Assembly (NCBI GenBank): GCA_026914155.1
Contig: JAPPGH010000028.1
Coordinates: forward strand, 1 to 63,553
DNA: 63,553 bases
Reading direction: 5' to 3'
Source: Candidatus Palauibacter rhopaloidicola
Lineage (GTDB): Bacteria; Gemmatimonadota; Gemmatimonadetes; Palauibacterales; Palauibacteraceae
In this document: positions 51,200 through 58,453 of the stretch, one piece after another
Numbering within the stretch: position 1 is the stretch's first letter
Layout: every line of letters begins with the position of its first letter
The notes under the pieces: generated by a model
Told to the model about the DNA's origin: nothing
The model's input: only the letters and a program-made list of their open reading frames with translations
Databases searched by the model: none
Position numbers and translations under genes: made by a program

Positions 51200-51991
51200 C
51201 TACTGGATGCGGCGGACGCGGATGTTGCGGTACCAGACGGGGTCGCCGTGGTCCTGGACGCCGAGGTGGCCCTCGTGGTGGCGGCCGTAGTCGGGCCACT
51301 CCACGAACTTGCTCCCTGCCACCAGCGCCTCCCACTCGTCCGAACCGATTCCGTACTCGACGATCCGGACGCCGTTCAGCCAGTGGACGACCCGGTCGCC
51401 GCGGCGGACGATCCGGACTTCGTTCCATTCACCGACCGGGCGCGTGACGTCCTCCGGGGGCGCGTGCAGGCCGTAGTTCGATCCCGCCGAGGTGAGCGGA
51501 TTGCCGCCGTCGTAGTGCCCCGCGTTGTCGAGGACCTGCATTTCCGGGCCCGACTCGAACGCGCGCTCGGTGTTCTCGGAGATGCCGAAGAAGATGCCGC
51601 TGTTGCCACCCTCGCCGACCTTCCACTCGAGGCGCAGGTCGAAGTCCGCGTAGGTCTCGCGCGTGATGAGCGTTCCGCCCCCGGCGCCGGGCGTGAAGGC
51701 GAGCGCGCCCTCCTTCGCGCTCCAGCCCGCAGGGACATCCTCCATCCGGAACCCCCGCCACGCGTCGAGCGATTCCCCGTCGAAGAGAAGTTCGAAGCCC
51801 TCTGCGGCCTCCTCCGCGGAGAGTCGGTTGGCGGCCATTTGCGCCTCGACATCCGCGTCGGCCGGCGCCGCGTCCTCCATCTCCGACCCCGCCTCCGCCT
51901 GCCCGCACCCGACCGCGCCGACCGCGCCGAAGATCAGGAGGGCCGACGTGGCGGCGGACGACAGCTTGAACGAATCGATGCGTCGCTTCAC
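51200..51991 (-). CDS. DUF1080 (3-keto-disaccharide hydrolase-like) lipoprotein
   Basis: 263 residues from GTG with GGAG upstream. A lipoprotein signal (LLIFGAVGAVGC) with lipobox is followed by an acidic linker. The concanavalin-type domain is recognisable: GFELLFDGESLDAWRG, GTLITRETYADFDLRLEWKV, EGGNSGIFFGI, GPEMQVLDNAGHYDGG and RPVGEWNEVRIVRRGDRVVH. DUF1080 members bind or hydrolyse 3-keto glycosides in the periplasm. The Gfo/Idh/MocA operon at 38380-42082 could use related products, although it is 9 kb away. Gene is convergent with proA. Confidence 0.85.
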   Translation of the reverse strand: MKRRIDSFKLSSAATSALLIFGAVGAVGCGQAEAGSEMEDAAPADADVEAQMAANRLSAEEAAEGFELLFDGESLDAWRGFRMEDVPAGWSAKEGALAFTPGAGGGTLITRETYADFDLRLEWKVGEGGNSGIFFGISENTERAFESGPEMQVLDNAGHYDGGNPLTSAGSNYGLHAPPEDVTRPVGEWNEVRIVRRGDRVVHWLNGVRIVEYGIGSDEWEALVAGSKFVEWPDYGRHHEGHLGVQDHGDPVWYRNIRVRRIQ

Positions 51992-52137
51992 GGCTGAACT
52001 CCACGTTCCGAACCGAATCGAGTGGCTCGCCTCACGGTAGACCCCGCGCCCGACTGCCACAACCACGCAAGGGCCGGAACAGCTAGCTTCCAGGGCCAGG
52101 GTTTGGTACGCTGCGCTGGAGTCGGAAGGGGGTGTAC

Positions 52138-52356
52138 ATGTTGTCCATACAGCTTCCAGAAGAGATCGAAGCGCGACTCGACCGTCTCGCAAGGAAGACG
52201 GGTCGCACGAAGAGCGACTATGCGTGTGAAGCCATCCTCGAGAAGATCGAGGATCTGGAAGACGTGTATCTGGCCGAACAGGTTCTGGACCGCATCCAGA
52301 AGGGGGAGGAAGAGGTGGTGAGTGCGGAAGAGATGTGGCGTGAGTTGGAGGATTGA
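52138..52356 (+). CDS. RelB/ribbon-helix-helix antitoxin
   Basis: About 72 residues from the ATG at 52138 (a GTG at 52132 is possible), preceded by GGAAGGGGG. N-terminal ribbon-helix-helix (MLSIQLPEEIEARLDRLARK, SDYACEAILEKI) and an acidic C-terminus EEMWRELED. The typical partner is a ParE/RelE-type toxin starting by overlap; only a decayed version follows. The antitoxin frame is intact and may still act in trans or as a regulator. Confidence 0.8.
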   Translation: MLSIQLPEEIEARLDRLARKTGRTKSDYACEAILEKIEDLEDVYLAEQVLDRIQKGEEEVVSAEEMWRELED

Positions 52357-52499
52357 GTATGCTGCGAGCGTCCAGAAATCCGTGCGCAAACTGGATCCCC
52401 CCGTGCGTAGGCGACTATCGAATTCTGACTCGGATCGACGACGAGACTATTCGCATCCTGGTAATCCGGATCGCCCGTCGCCGCGACATCTATCAGTAG
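52340..52499 (+). pseudogene. RelE-type toxin remnant with internal deletion and frameshift
   Basis: The N-terminal part (SWRIEYAASVQKSVRKLDPP, VRRR) is read from GTG at 52340, overlapping the antitoxin by 17 nt as in RelBE pairs. The C-terminal part of the same family (VGDYRILTRIDDETIRILVI, RIARRRDIYQ, stop TAG at 52497-52499) continues in a frame shifted by +1 from codon 52407. The usual middle (~40 residues with the GLWRYR-type block) is missing. So the gene has lost roughly 120-130 bp by a deletion that is not a multiple of three. The toxin should be inactive. Confidence 0.8.
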
Positions 52500-52517
52500 A
52501 GGTTACCGCTACAGTTA

Positions 52518-53753
52518 CTAGCGGCGGCCGCCGGCGATGCGAGCGGCTTCGGGGCGGCGTCGCAACACCAGCATGCTCCAGGTGCCGAGGGCGGGGCCGA
52601 TGGCGAGGGGGGCGAAGGCCCATTCCCAGCCCAGCGCCGCCTCCCACACGGGAACGAGGCGGATGGTGGCGACGGTGAGCAGGAAGCCGATCGCCGTCTG
52701 CAGCGTGAGTGCGGTGCCGACGTACTCGGGTTCGGCGAGTTCGCTCACGCAGGCGGAGAACTGCGCGGAATCGGCCACGATCGCGAACCCCCACACGAAA
52801 CAGACCGCCGCGACCGGCCACACGGGACCGCCGAACAGGGGCCCGATCGCCAGGCAGCAGGCGCCGCTCACCACCATGCTCCAGCTCGTCACGGCCGTCC
52901 GGCCCACGCGGTCGGCGAGGATGCCCGCGGCGGCGGCGCCCAGCCCTCCGGCGGCGATCGTCCCGAACGCCAGGTACGAGGCGAGGGAGGGCGTCGTGCC
53001 CGCGCTCGAATCGGCCGCGAAGCTCGCCGCCAGGAAGGCGGGAATCCACGTCCACATCGCGAAGAGTTCCCACATGTGCCCGAAATAGCCGCCGTTGGCG
53101 AGCATCGTCGCCCGGTCGGCGAACATGCGCCGCACGGCGCGGGGGTCGAAGGGCGCGGCCGGCGCCTGGTGGGGGCCCGCCCGGAGCCCGACCGCGGCGA
53201 GCACCGCCGCCACGACCGCGAGGCCCGAGGCGAGCAGGAGCACCGGCCGCCAGGCGCCGATCCCTCCGAGCGGCCGGAGCAGGTGCGGCATCGCGCTCCC
53301 CACCGCGAGGGCGCCGATGAGGATCCCGATCGCCATCCCGCGCCCGGCGCGGAACCACCCGGCGACCATCTTCATCCCGGGCGGATAGACGCCCGCCAGG
53401 GCGACCCCCGTCACGAACCGGAGGACGACGGTGAGGCCGAGACCGTCCGCGAAGACGGCGATCGCGGCGGTGGCGGCCGCGCCGAGCAGCGCCGACCCGG
53501 CGATGAGCCGGCGCGGGTCCCACACGTCCGAGAGCGTGAGCAGCGCCGAGAGGACGGCGCCCGTCGCGAAGCCGAGTTGCACGGAGGTCGTGAGCCAGGC
53601 GGCCCCGGCGTCGTCCAGCCCCCACGCCTCGCGCAGCTCCGGCACGACCGCGCTGGCCGAGAACCAGAGGCTCATCGCGAGTAGATCGACCAGCGCGAGC
53701 AGCGCGAGCTGTCCCGCCCCCCGCGCGCCGGTGTCCGAAGAGCGCGGGGTCAT
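52518..53753 (-). CDS. MFS transporter (CP/YnfM-like)
   Basis: 411 residues, about 12 helices: LALLALVDLLAMSLWFSASA, AWLTTSVQLGFATGAVLSAL, VTGVALAGVYPPGMKMVAGW and the loop WFRAGRGMAIGILIGALAVG. The motif GDxxDRxGR appears as ILADRVGRTAV. The substrate is unknown. The stop of acs (53763) is 9 nt from its start, so the two minus-strand genes may form an operon with acs first. Confidence 0.85.
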   Translation of the reverse strand: MTPRSSDTGARGAGQLALLALVDLLAMSLWFSASAVVPELREAWGLDDAGAAWLTTSVQLGFATGAVLSALLTLSDVWDPRRLIAGSALLGAAATAAIAVFADGLGLTVVLRFVTGVALAGVYPPGMKMVAGWFRAGRGMAIGILIGALAVGSAMPHLLRPLGGIGAWRPVLLLASGLAVVAAVLAAVGLRAGPHQAPAAPFDPRAVRRMFADRATMLANGGYFGHMWELFAMWTWIPAFLAASFAADSSAGTTPSLASYLAFGTIAAGGLGAAAAGILADRVGRTAVTSWSMVVSGACCLAIGPLFGGPVWPVAAVCFVWGFAIVADSAQFSACVSELAEPEYVGTALTLQTAIGFLLTVATIRLVPVWEAALGWEWAFAPLAIGPALGTWSMLVLRRRPEAARIAGGRR

Positions 53754-53762
53754 GAGCGTCTG

Positions 53763-55748
53763 CTAGCCCTCGCTGTCGGCGAACTGTTGCTGCAGGCTTC
53801 GCACGACGGCGGGGTCGGCGAGCGTCGTCGTGTCGCCCAGCGCCCGTCCCTCCGCCACGTCGCGCAGGAGCCGGCGCATGATCTTCCCGCTTCGCGTCTT
53901 CGGCAGTTCGGCGGCGAAGATGAGGTCGGCCGGCCGCGCGATCGCGCCGATCTGCGCCGCCACGTGCCCCCGCAACTCCTGCCGCAGCGCCTCGGACGTC
54001 TCCGTCCCCTCCACCACGCTCACGAACGCGGCCACCGCCTGTCCCTTGATCTCGTCCGAACGCCCCACGACCGCGGCCTCCGCCACCGCCTCGTGGTCGA
54101 CGAGCGCGGACTCCACCTCCATGGTCCCGATCCGGTGGCCGGCCACGTTCAGCACGTCGTCCACGCGGCCCATGATCCAGTAGTAGCCGTCCTCGTCCAC
54201 CCGCGCCCCGTCGCCCGGGAAGTAGATGTCGGGCCACTTCGACCAGTACGTCTCGCGGTAGCGTTCCTCGTCTCCCCACACCCCCCGCAGCATCCCCGGC
54301 CAGGGCGACGTGATGGCCAGGTAGCCGGACTCCGCCGGGTTCCCGTCCTCGTCGAGGATCGCCGCCTCGATGCCGGGGAAGGGGACCGTCGCCGTCCCCG
54401 GTTTCGTGGTGATCGCCCCCGGGAGCGGCGTGATCATGATCCCGCCCGTCTCCGTCTGCCACCACGTGTCCACGATCGGGCAGCGGCCGCCGCCGATGTG
54501 GCGGTCGTACCACACCCACGCCTCGGGGTTGATGGGCTCGCCCACCGTCCCGAGCAGCCGGAGCTTCGAGAGGTCGTAGCCCGCCGGCCAGTCGTCCCCC
54601 CACCGCATGAAAGCGCGGATCGCCGTCGGCGCCGTGTAGAACACCGTCACCGCGTAGCGCTCGCACAGCTCCCAGAAGCGGCCCCGGTCGGGCCAGTCGG
54701 GTGATCCCTCGTACATCACCACCGTCGCCCCGTTCGAGAGCGGGCCGTACACGATGTAGGAGTGGCCCGTCACCCACCCCACATCCGCGGTGCACCAGTA
54801 GATGTCGTCCTCCCGGAGGTCGAACACCCACTTCGCGGTCGCGGTCACGTGCGTCATGTAGCCGCCGGTCGTATGCATCACGCCCTTCGGCTTCCCCGTC
54901 GTCCCGGAGGTGTAGAGGATGTAGAGCAGGTCCTCCGAATCCATCGGCTCGGCGGGGCCATCGGCGTCCGCCGCGGCGATCAGGTCGTGATACCAGTGGT
55001 CCCGGCCCGCGGTCATCGCGCACGACGGCGTGTCCACCCGGTCGCCGTGGGGCGCGGCCCCGGGGTCGGTCACGGCGGAGCGCTGCACGACGACGACGCT
55101 CTTCACGTAGTCGAGACCCTCGATGGCCGCGTCCGTGCTCGCCTTGAGAGGGATGATCCCGCCGCGTCGATATCCGCCGTCCGCCGTGATCACGCAGGTG
55201 GCGTGGGCGTCCTCGATCCGGTCGCGAAGGGACTGGGGCGAGAAGCCTCCGAAGACGACGGAGTGCGGAGCGCCGATGCGCGCGCAGGCGAGCATGGCGA
55301 CGGCGGCCTCCGGAACCATCGGAAGATAGATCGCGACCCGGTCCCCCTTCCCGACGCCGAGCCCCCTGAGCGCGTTCGCGAAGCGGCACACCTCCTCGTG
55401 CAACTCGCGGTACGTGTAGCGCCGCACGTCGCCCGGCTCGCCCTCCCAGATCAGCGCCATCTTCGAGCCGCGCGCGTCGAGGTGGCGGTCGAGGCAGTTG
55501 TACGCGGCGTTGAGCGTGCCGCCCACGAACCACTTCGAGAAGGGCGGCTCCCACTCGAGCACCGTGTCCCAGGGCGTGAACCAGTCGAGCCGGCGCGCCC
55601 ACGCCTCCCAGTACGCCTCGCGGTCCCGGCCGGCCTCGTCGTAGGGGCCGCGATCGCCCACGTGGGCGGCCGCGACGAAGTCCGCCGACGGCTCGAAAGT
55701 CCTCTGTTCGTCCAGCAGGACATCGATTTCCCGGTGCTGTTCTGTCAT
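53763..55748 (-). CDS. acs: Acetyl-CoA synthetase
   Basis: 661 residues, normal for Acs. The AMP-binding loop [11 protein letters not shown] is at 279-289, [11 protein letters not shown] in the acyl pocket region, [20 protein letters not shown] at the hinge, and [12 protein letters not shown] with the acetylatable Lys622. It activates acetate to acetyl-CoA via acetyl-[23 protein letters not shown] and [12 protein letters not shown] are diagnostic. The frame is open beyond 55748 into the intergenic repeats but not protein-like. It is probably co-transcribed with the MFS gene downstream. Confidence 0.95.
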   Translation of the reverse strand: MTEQHREIDVLLDEQRTFEPSADFVAAAHVGDRGPYDEAGRDREAYWEAWARRLDWFTPWDTVLEWEPPFSKWFVGGTLNAAYNCLDRHLDARGSKMALIWEGEPGDVRRYTYRELHEEVCRFANALRGLGVGKGDRVAIYLPMVPEAAVAMLACARIGAPHSVVFGGFSPQSLRDRIEDAHATCVITADGGYRRGGIIPLKASTDAAIEGLDYVKSVVVVQRSAVTDPGAAPHGDRVDTPSCAMTAGRDHWYHDLIAAADADGPAEPMDSEDLLYILYTSGTTGKPKGVMHTTGGYMTHVTATAKWVFDLREDDIYWCTADVGWVTGHSYIVYGPLSNGATVVMYEGSPDWPDRGRFWELCERYAVTVFYTAPTAIRAFMRWGDDWPAGYDLSKLRLLGTVGEPINPEAWVWYDRHIGGGRCPIVDTWWQTETGGIMITPLPGAITTKPGTATVPFPGIEAAILDEDGNPAESGYLAITSPWPGMLRGVWGDEERYRETYWSKWPDIYFPGDGARVDEDGYYWIMGRVDDVLNVAGHRIGTMEVESALVDHEAVAEAAVVGRSDEIKGQAVAAFVSVVEGTETSEALRQELRGHVAAQIGAIARPADLIFAAELPKTRSGKIMRRLLRDVAEGRALGDTTTLADPAVVRSLQQQFADSEG

Positions 55749-55947
55749 GGAATCGCTCGAATGGGAGGGGAGGAACGGACGGGCGCGCTTGTCACGGAGC
55801 CGCCGGCGACGCCATCTAGTGTCGACCCGGTGTCGACACGAACGGGCCGGCCGGGGGCCGCGTGGCGTGACAGTAGCGTGACAGTAGACGACGCCCGGCG
55901 GCGCAGGCAAGAACCCGGCGCCGCGCCGCGACGAAGCACGGAGTTTC
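55749..55947. promoter_or_regulatory. Divergent intergenic region with repeats
   Basis: 199 bp between acs and the small membrane gene. GTGTCGAC occurs at 55817-55824 and again at 55828-55835, the second within the palindrome GTGTCGACAC (55828-55837). An 11-bp tandem repeat GCGTGACAGTA lies at 55865-55886. Such paired sites are what a divergent promoter with an operator would show; no regulator can be named. Confidence 0.5.
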
Positions 55948-56268
55948 ATGACCGAAGACACGCTGGCCCTGATCCTGATCATCGCCGGATCGCTCGGCGC
56001 GCTCCTCGCCCTCGCCTTCGGCATCTGGGTGGGACTCGGCTCTCCGGGGCTCTACGACAAGCATGCGCCGACGGGAAGGGCGCCGCGCGAGTCGCCTTGG
56101 CGCTGGTTGCTGGGGGGGCGGCAGCGCGCCCGCTCGAGCCGCTTCGATGCGGTGATGCGGGAAGCGGAAGTCGAAGAGGGGGAGGACGAGAGGGGGAACG
56201 AGGGGGAGGAGCCCGAGCGGTACTCGCCGAAACCGGACTTCAGCCGGGGGCGGCGCTTCCAGCGATGA
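55948..56268 (+). CDS. Small single-helix membrane protein
   Basis: 106 residues: one N-terminal helix ([20 protein letters not shown]) and a charged, acidic C-terminal half ([20 protein letters not shown], then basic SRGRRFQR). No family recognised. It has a plausible ATG start and lies 10 nt upstream of the CDF transporter GTG, so it is likely co-transcribed and may be an accessory subunit. Confidence 0.6.
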   Translation: MTEDTLALILIIAGSLGALLALAFGIWVGLGSPGLYDKHAPTGRAPRESPWRWLLGGRQRARSSRFDAVMREAEVEEGEDERGNEGEEPERYSPKPDFSRGRRFQR

Positions 56269-56278
56269 GTCCGAAGCG

Positions 56279-57151
56279 GTGAATCCGCCGCCGAACCGCC
56301 ACGCACGGGTACGCCGCATACTCCTGTGGGTGCTGCTCGCGAACGTGGCGGTGATCGCGGCGAAGCTGATCGTGGGGCTGCGCTCGGGGTCGATCGCCGT
56401 GCTTGGCGACGCGGCCCACTCGGGCGTGGATGCGATCAACAACGTCGTGGGTCTCGTGGCGATGCGCCTCGCGGCCGCCCCGCCGGACGCCGAACATCCC
56501 TACGGACACGGCAAGTTCGAGACGCTCGCGGCACTCGCCGTGGCGGCCTTCCTCTCGGTCACCTGCTTCGAACTCGTTCAGAGCGCCTTCGAGCGTCTCA
56601 TCCGCGGCGGCGCTCCACCGGATCTCGAACCGGCGATGATGATCGTGCTCCTCGCGGCCCTCGTCGTGAACGGGGCGGTCGCCCTCGGCGAGGCGAGGGC
56701 GAGCCGGAGGTTGTCGAGCGACATCCTCGCCGCGGACGCCCGGCACACGGCGTCCGATGTCCTGGTGACGGCGGGAGTTCTGGTCGGGCTCGCGATCACG
56801 GACTGGACCGGCTGGGCCCCGGCCGATGCATGGCTCGCCCTCGCCGTGGCGCTCGTCGTGGCCCGATCCGGATACAAGATCCTCCGCGAAACCATCCCCG
56901 TCCTCGTCGACGAACGGGCGGTCGATCCGCGCGAGATCGAAGACGTGGCGGGCCGGGTGTCCGGCGTGCGCGCCGTGACCCGGGTCCGCTCGCGCGGCAA
57001 GTCGGTCGGGCGCTTCGCGGAACTCACGATCCGGGTCGCGCCGGAGGAAACGGTGGTCAGCGGCCACGAAATCGCCGATGAAGTGGAGCGGCGGGTCGCG
57101 GCCCAGATCGGATTCACCGACGTGACCGTGCACGTCGAACCGCACGGCTAG
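56279..57151 (+). CDS. Cation diffusion facilitator (CDF) metal exporter
   Basis: 290 residues, six helices plus a cytoplasmic domain. The metal site in TM2 is DAAHSGVD (Asp44, His47, Asp51); TM5 has DARHTASDV. HPYGHGKFETLAALA is the family's loop. It exports Zn/Mn/Co/Fe-type divalent ions by proton antiport. The GTG start lies 10 nt after the small membrane gene's stop. The C-terminal domain (VSGHEIADEVERRVAAQIGF) is the usual ferredoxin-like fold. Convergent with the next gene, sharing CTAG at 57148-57151. Confidence 0.9.
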   Translation: MNPPPNRHARVRRILLWVLLANVAVIAAKLIVGLRSGSIAVLGDAAHSGVDAINNVVGLVAMRLAAAPPDAEHPYGHGKFETLAALAVAAFLSVTCFELVQSAFERLIRGGAPPDLEPAMMIVLLAALVVNGAVALGEARASRRLSSDILAADARHTASDVLVTAGVLVGLAITDWTGWAPADAWLALAVALVVARSGYKILRETIPVLVDERAVDPREIEDVAGRVSGVRAVTRVRSRGKSVGRFAELTIRVAPEETVVSGHEIADEVERRVAAQIGFTDVTVHVEPHG

Positions 57152-57822
57152 TCCGCGGTCGCGTCCACCGCGTCGACCACCCACAGGCAGTGATCCTCCC
57201 CCAGAGTTTCGCACCGTGGGTGTGAGACGTCGCTCTCCACTGCCCGAAACGTCCGGAACGACTCGTCGATGATCCCGGACAGGATCTCGCAGCCGCGCCC
57301 GTCCTTGGCCGCGGTGGCCAGCAGGGGGAGGCCGCGCCGGATCACGAGCCCGTTCAACCCCTTCGCCATCCGGATCTCCGAGGAGGGACTGAGGCGGCGG
57401 GCGATCTTCTTCGCTCGCCCCCAGGCGAGGATCCGCCGGAGACCGAGGGGGATCAGCCGCCACCCGAAACGCAGCATCACGCGCCCGCCGGGGCCGAAGG
57501 CCTCGCGCGTGATCCGGCGTCCCGTGGAGGCGAAGATCTCCGGAGCATCGACCCGCCGCGCGACGAGTTCGAACAGGCTCGCCACCTCGGTCGCGGGCAC
57601 ATCCCCGCCATCCTCCTCGTAACGGCGAATCTGCTTGAGCACGACGCTCGACAGCCCGAGTCGGCGGCGCAGGTTCAGGGAGAGGTCCACTTCCTCGAGT
57701 TCCCGCGGATCTTCGGGGGTATCGAGGTCTTTGAGGGTCAGCAGAAGGGCGAGCGGAATGCGAACGGGGATCTCGCCCTCGAGCTCCCCGTCTTGTGCGC
57801 GCGGAGAATCAACCGGCATCAT
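57148..57822 (-). CDS. Hypothetical protein with V4R-like C-terminal pattern
   Basis: 224 residues from the ATG pair at 57819-57822 (frame open to 57927 without support). No family recognised with confidence. The N-terminal part is helical (ELEEVDLSLNLRRRLGLSSV, VLKQIRRYEEDGGDVPATEV). The C-terminal end SDVSHPRCETLGEDHCLWVV resembles the Cys-rich finish of V4R/hydrocarbon-binding domains, which would suggest binding of a small ligand. This reading is weak. Confidence 0.6.
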   Translation of the reverse strand: MMPVDSPRAQDGELEGEIPVRIPLALLLTLKDLDTPEDPRELEEVDLSLNLRRRLGLSSVVLKQIRRYEEDGGDVPATEVASLFELVARRVDAPEIFASTGRRITREAFGPGGRVMLRFGWRLIPLGLRRILAWGRAKKIARRLSPSSEIRMAKGLNGLVIRRGLPLLATAAKDGRGCEILSGIIDESFRTFRAVESDVSHPRCETLGEDHCLWVVDAVDATAD

Positions 57823-57898
57823 GGGTCGCAAGGCTACGGCGGTACTTCCGGGCCTGCAAGCGGCGCCGGACGCCGGAGCCCCCCTTATGGGAGGCGTC

Positions 57899-58306
57899 AT
57901 GAATGCACCCGTCTCGAAGGAAACCACTCACGCCGTGCTCCGGGTCACCGCCGGCCTCATGTTGTGGCAGCACGGAGCCCAGAAGCTCCTCGGCATGTTC
58001 GGAAGGGACGCCGTCGGCAACTGGTTTTCCTGGCCGGTGGGCATCGCGGGACTCATCGAGTTCTTCCTGCCGATCCTCATCATCCTCGGGATCCGGACGC
58101 GCTGGGTCGCCTTCATCCTCACGGGGCACTTCGCGGTCGTCTACTGGTGGCGCCACTTCTTCGCCCGCGAGATGGAGTTCTGGCCGATCGTGAACGGCGG
58201 AGAACTGGCCGTCCTGTACTGCGCCATCTTCCTCTTCCTGTGGACGACGGGCAGCGGAAAGTTCAGCCTCGACGACAGGGTCCCGGGTCCCGGCCGGGAG
58301 AGCTAA
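57899..58306 (+). CDS. DoxX-family membrane protein
   Basis: 135 residues, ATG with GGGAGG (57889-57894). Four helices: VLRVTAGLMLWQHGAQKLLG, WPVGIAGLIEFFLPILIILG, WVAFILTGHFAVVYWWRHFF, GELAVLYCAIFLFLWTTGSG. GLMLWQHGAQKLLGMFG is the DoxX hallmark. Family members take part in quinone-linked redox or thiosulfate metabolism in some organisms; here the role is open. A strong hairpin follows 16 nt after the stop. Confidence 0.85.
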   Translation: MNAPVSKETTHAVLRVTAGLMLWQHGAQKLLGMFGRDAVGNWFSWPVGIAGLIEFFLPILIILGIRTRWVAFILTGHFAVVYWWRHFFAREMEFWPIVNGGELAVLYCAIFLFLWTTGSGKFSLDDRVPGPGRES

Positions 58307-58322
58307 ACGCCGCAAGTTGTTC

Positions 58323-58364
58323 GGCCGCCGTTCCGGCCCCATTTTGTGCGGCCGGACGGCGGCC
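58323..58364 (+). terminator. Strong 15-bp GC hairpin (terminator- or leader-like)
   Basis: Bases 58323-58338 pair with 58350-58364 through 15 bp with one bulged T, around the 11-nt AT-rich loop CCATTTTGTGC. It begins 16 nt after the DoxX stop and ends 89 nt before the leuS ATG. There is no U-run, so termination is uncertain; it could also be a leuS leader element. Confidence 0.65.
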
Positions 58365-58453
58365 TCCGCAGGGTGCCGCCGTCTCGGTCTTTGCCACGGG
58401 CTGCTAGTGCATCTCCCCGGCGTGATCCCGTAGACGGAGCGGACCCGCGACCC

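Noticed and set aside
52447..55602. Long minus-strand open frame across the MFS and acs genes in another phase
   Set aside because: Overlaps two clear genes on the same strand in a different frame; Arg-rich, no domains.
58307..58453. T-box riboswitch upstream of leuS
   Set aside because: The region has a strong hairpin, but I could not find the T-box sequence or a codon-bearing specifier loop, and T-boxes are rare outside Firmicutes and some actinobacteria.
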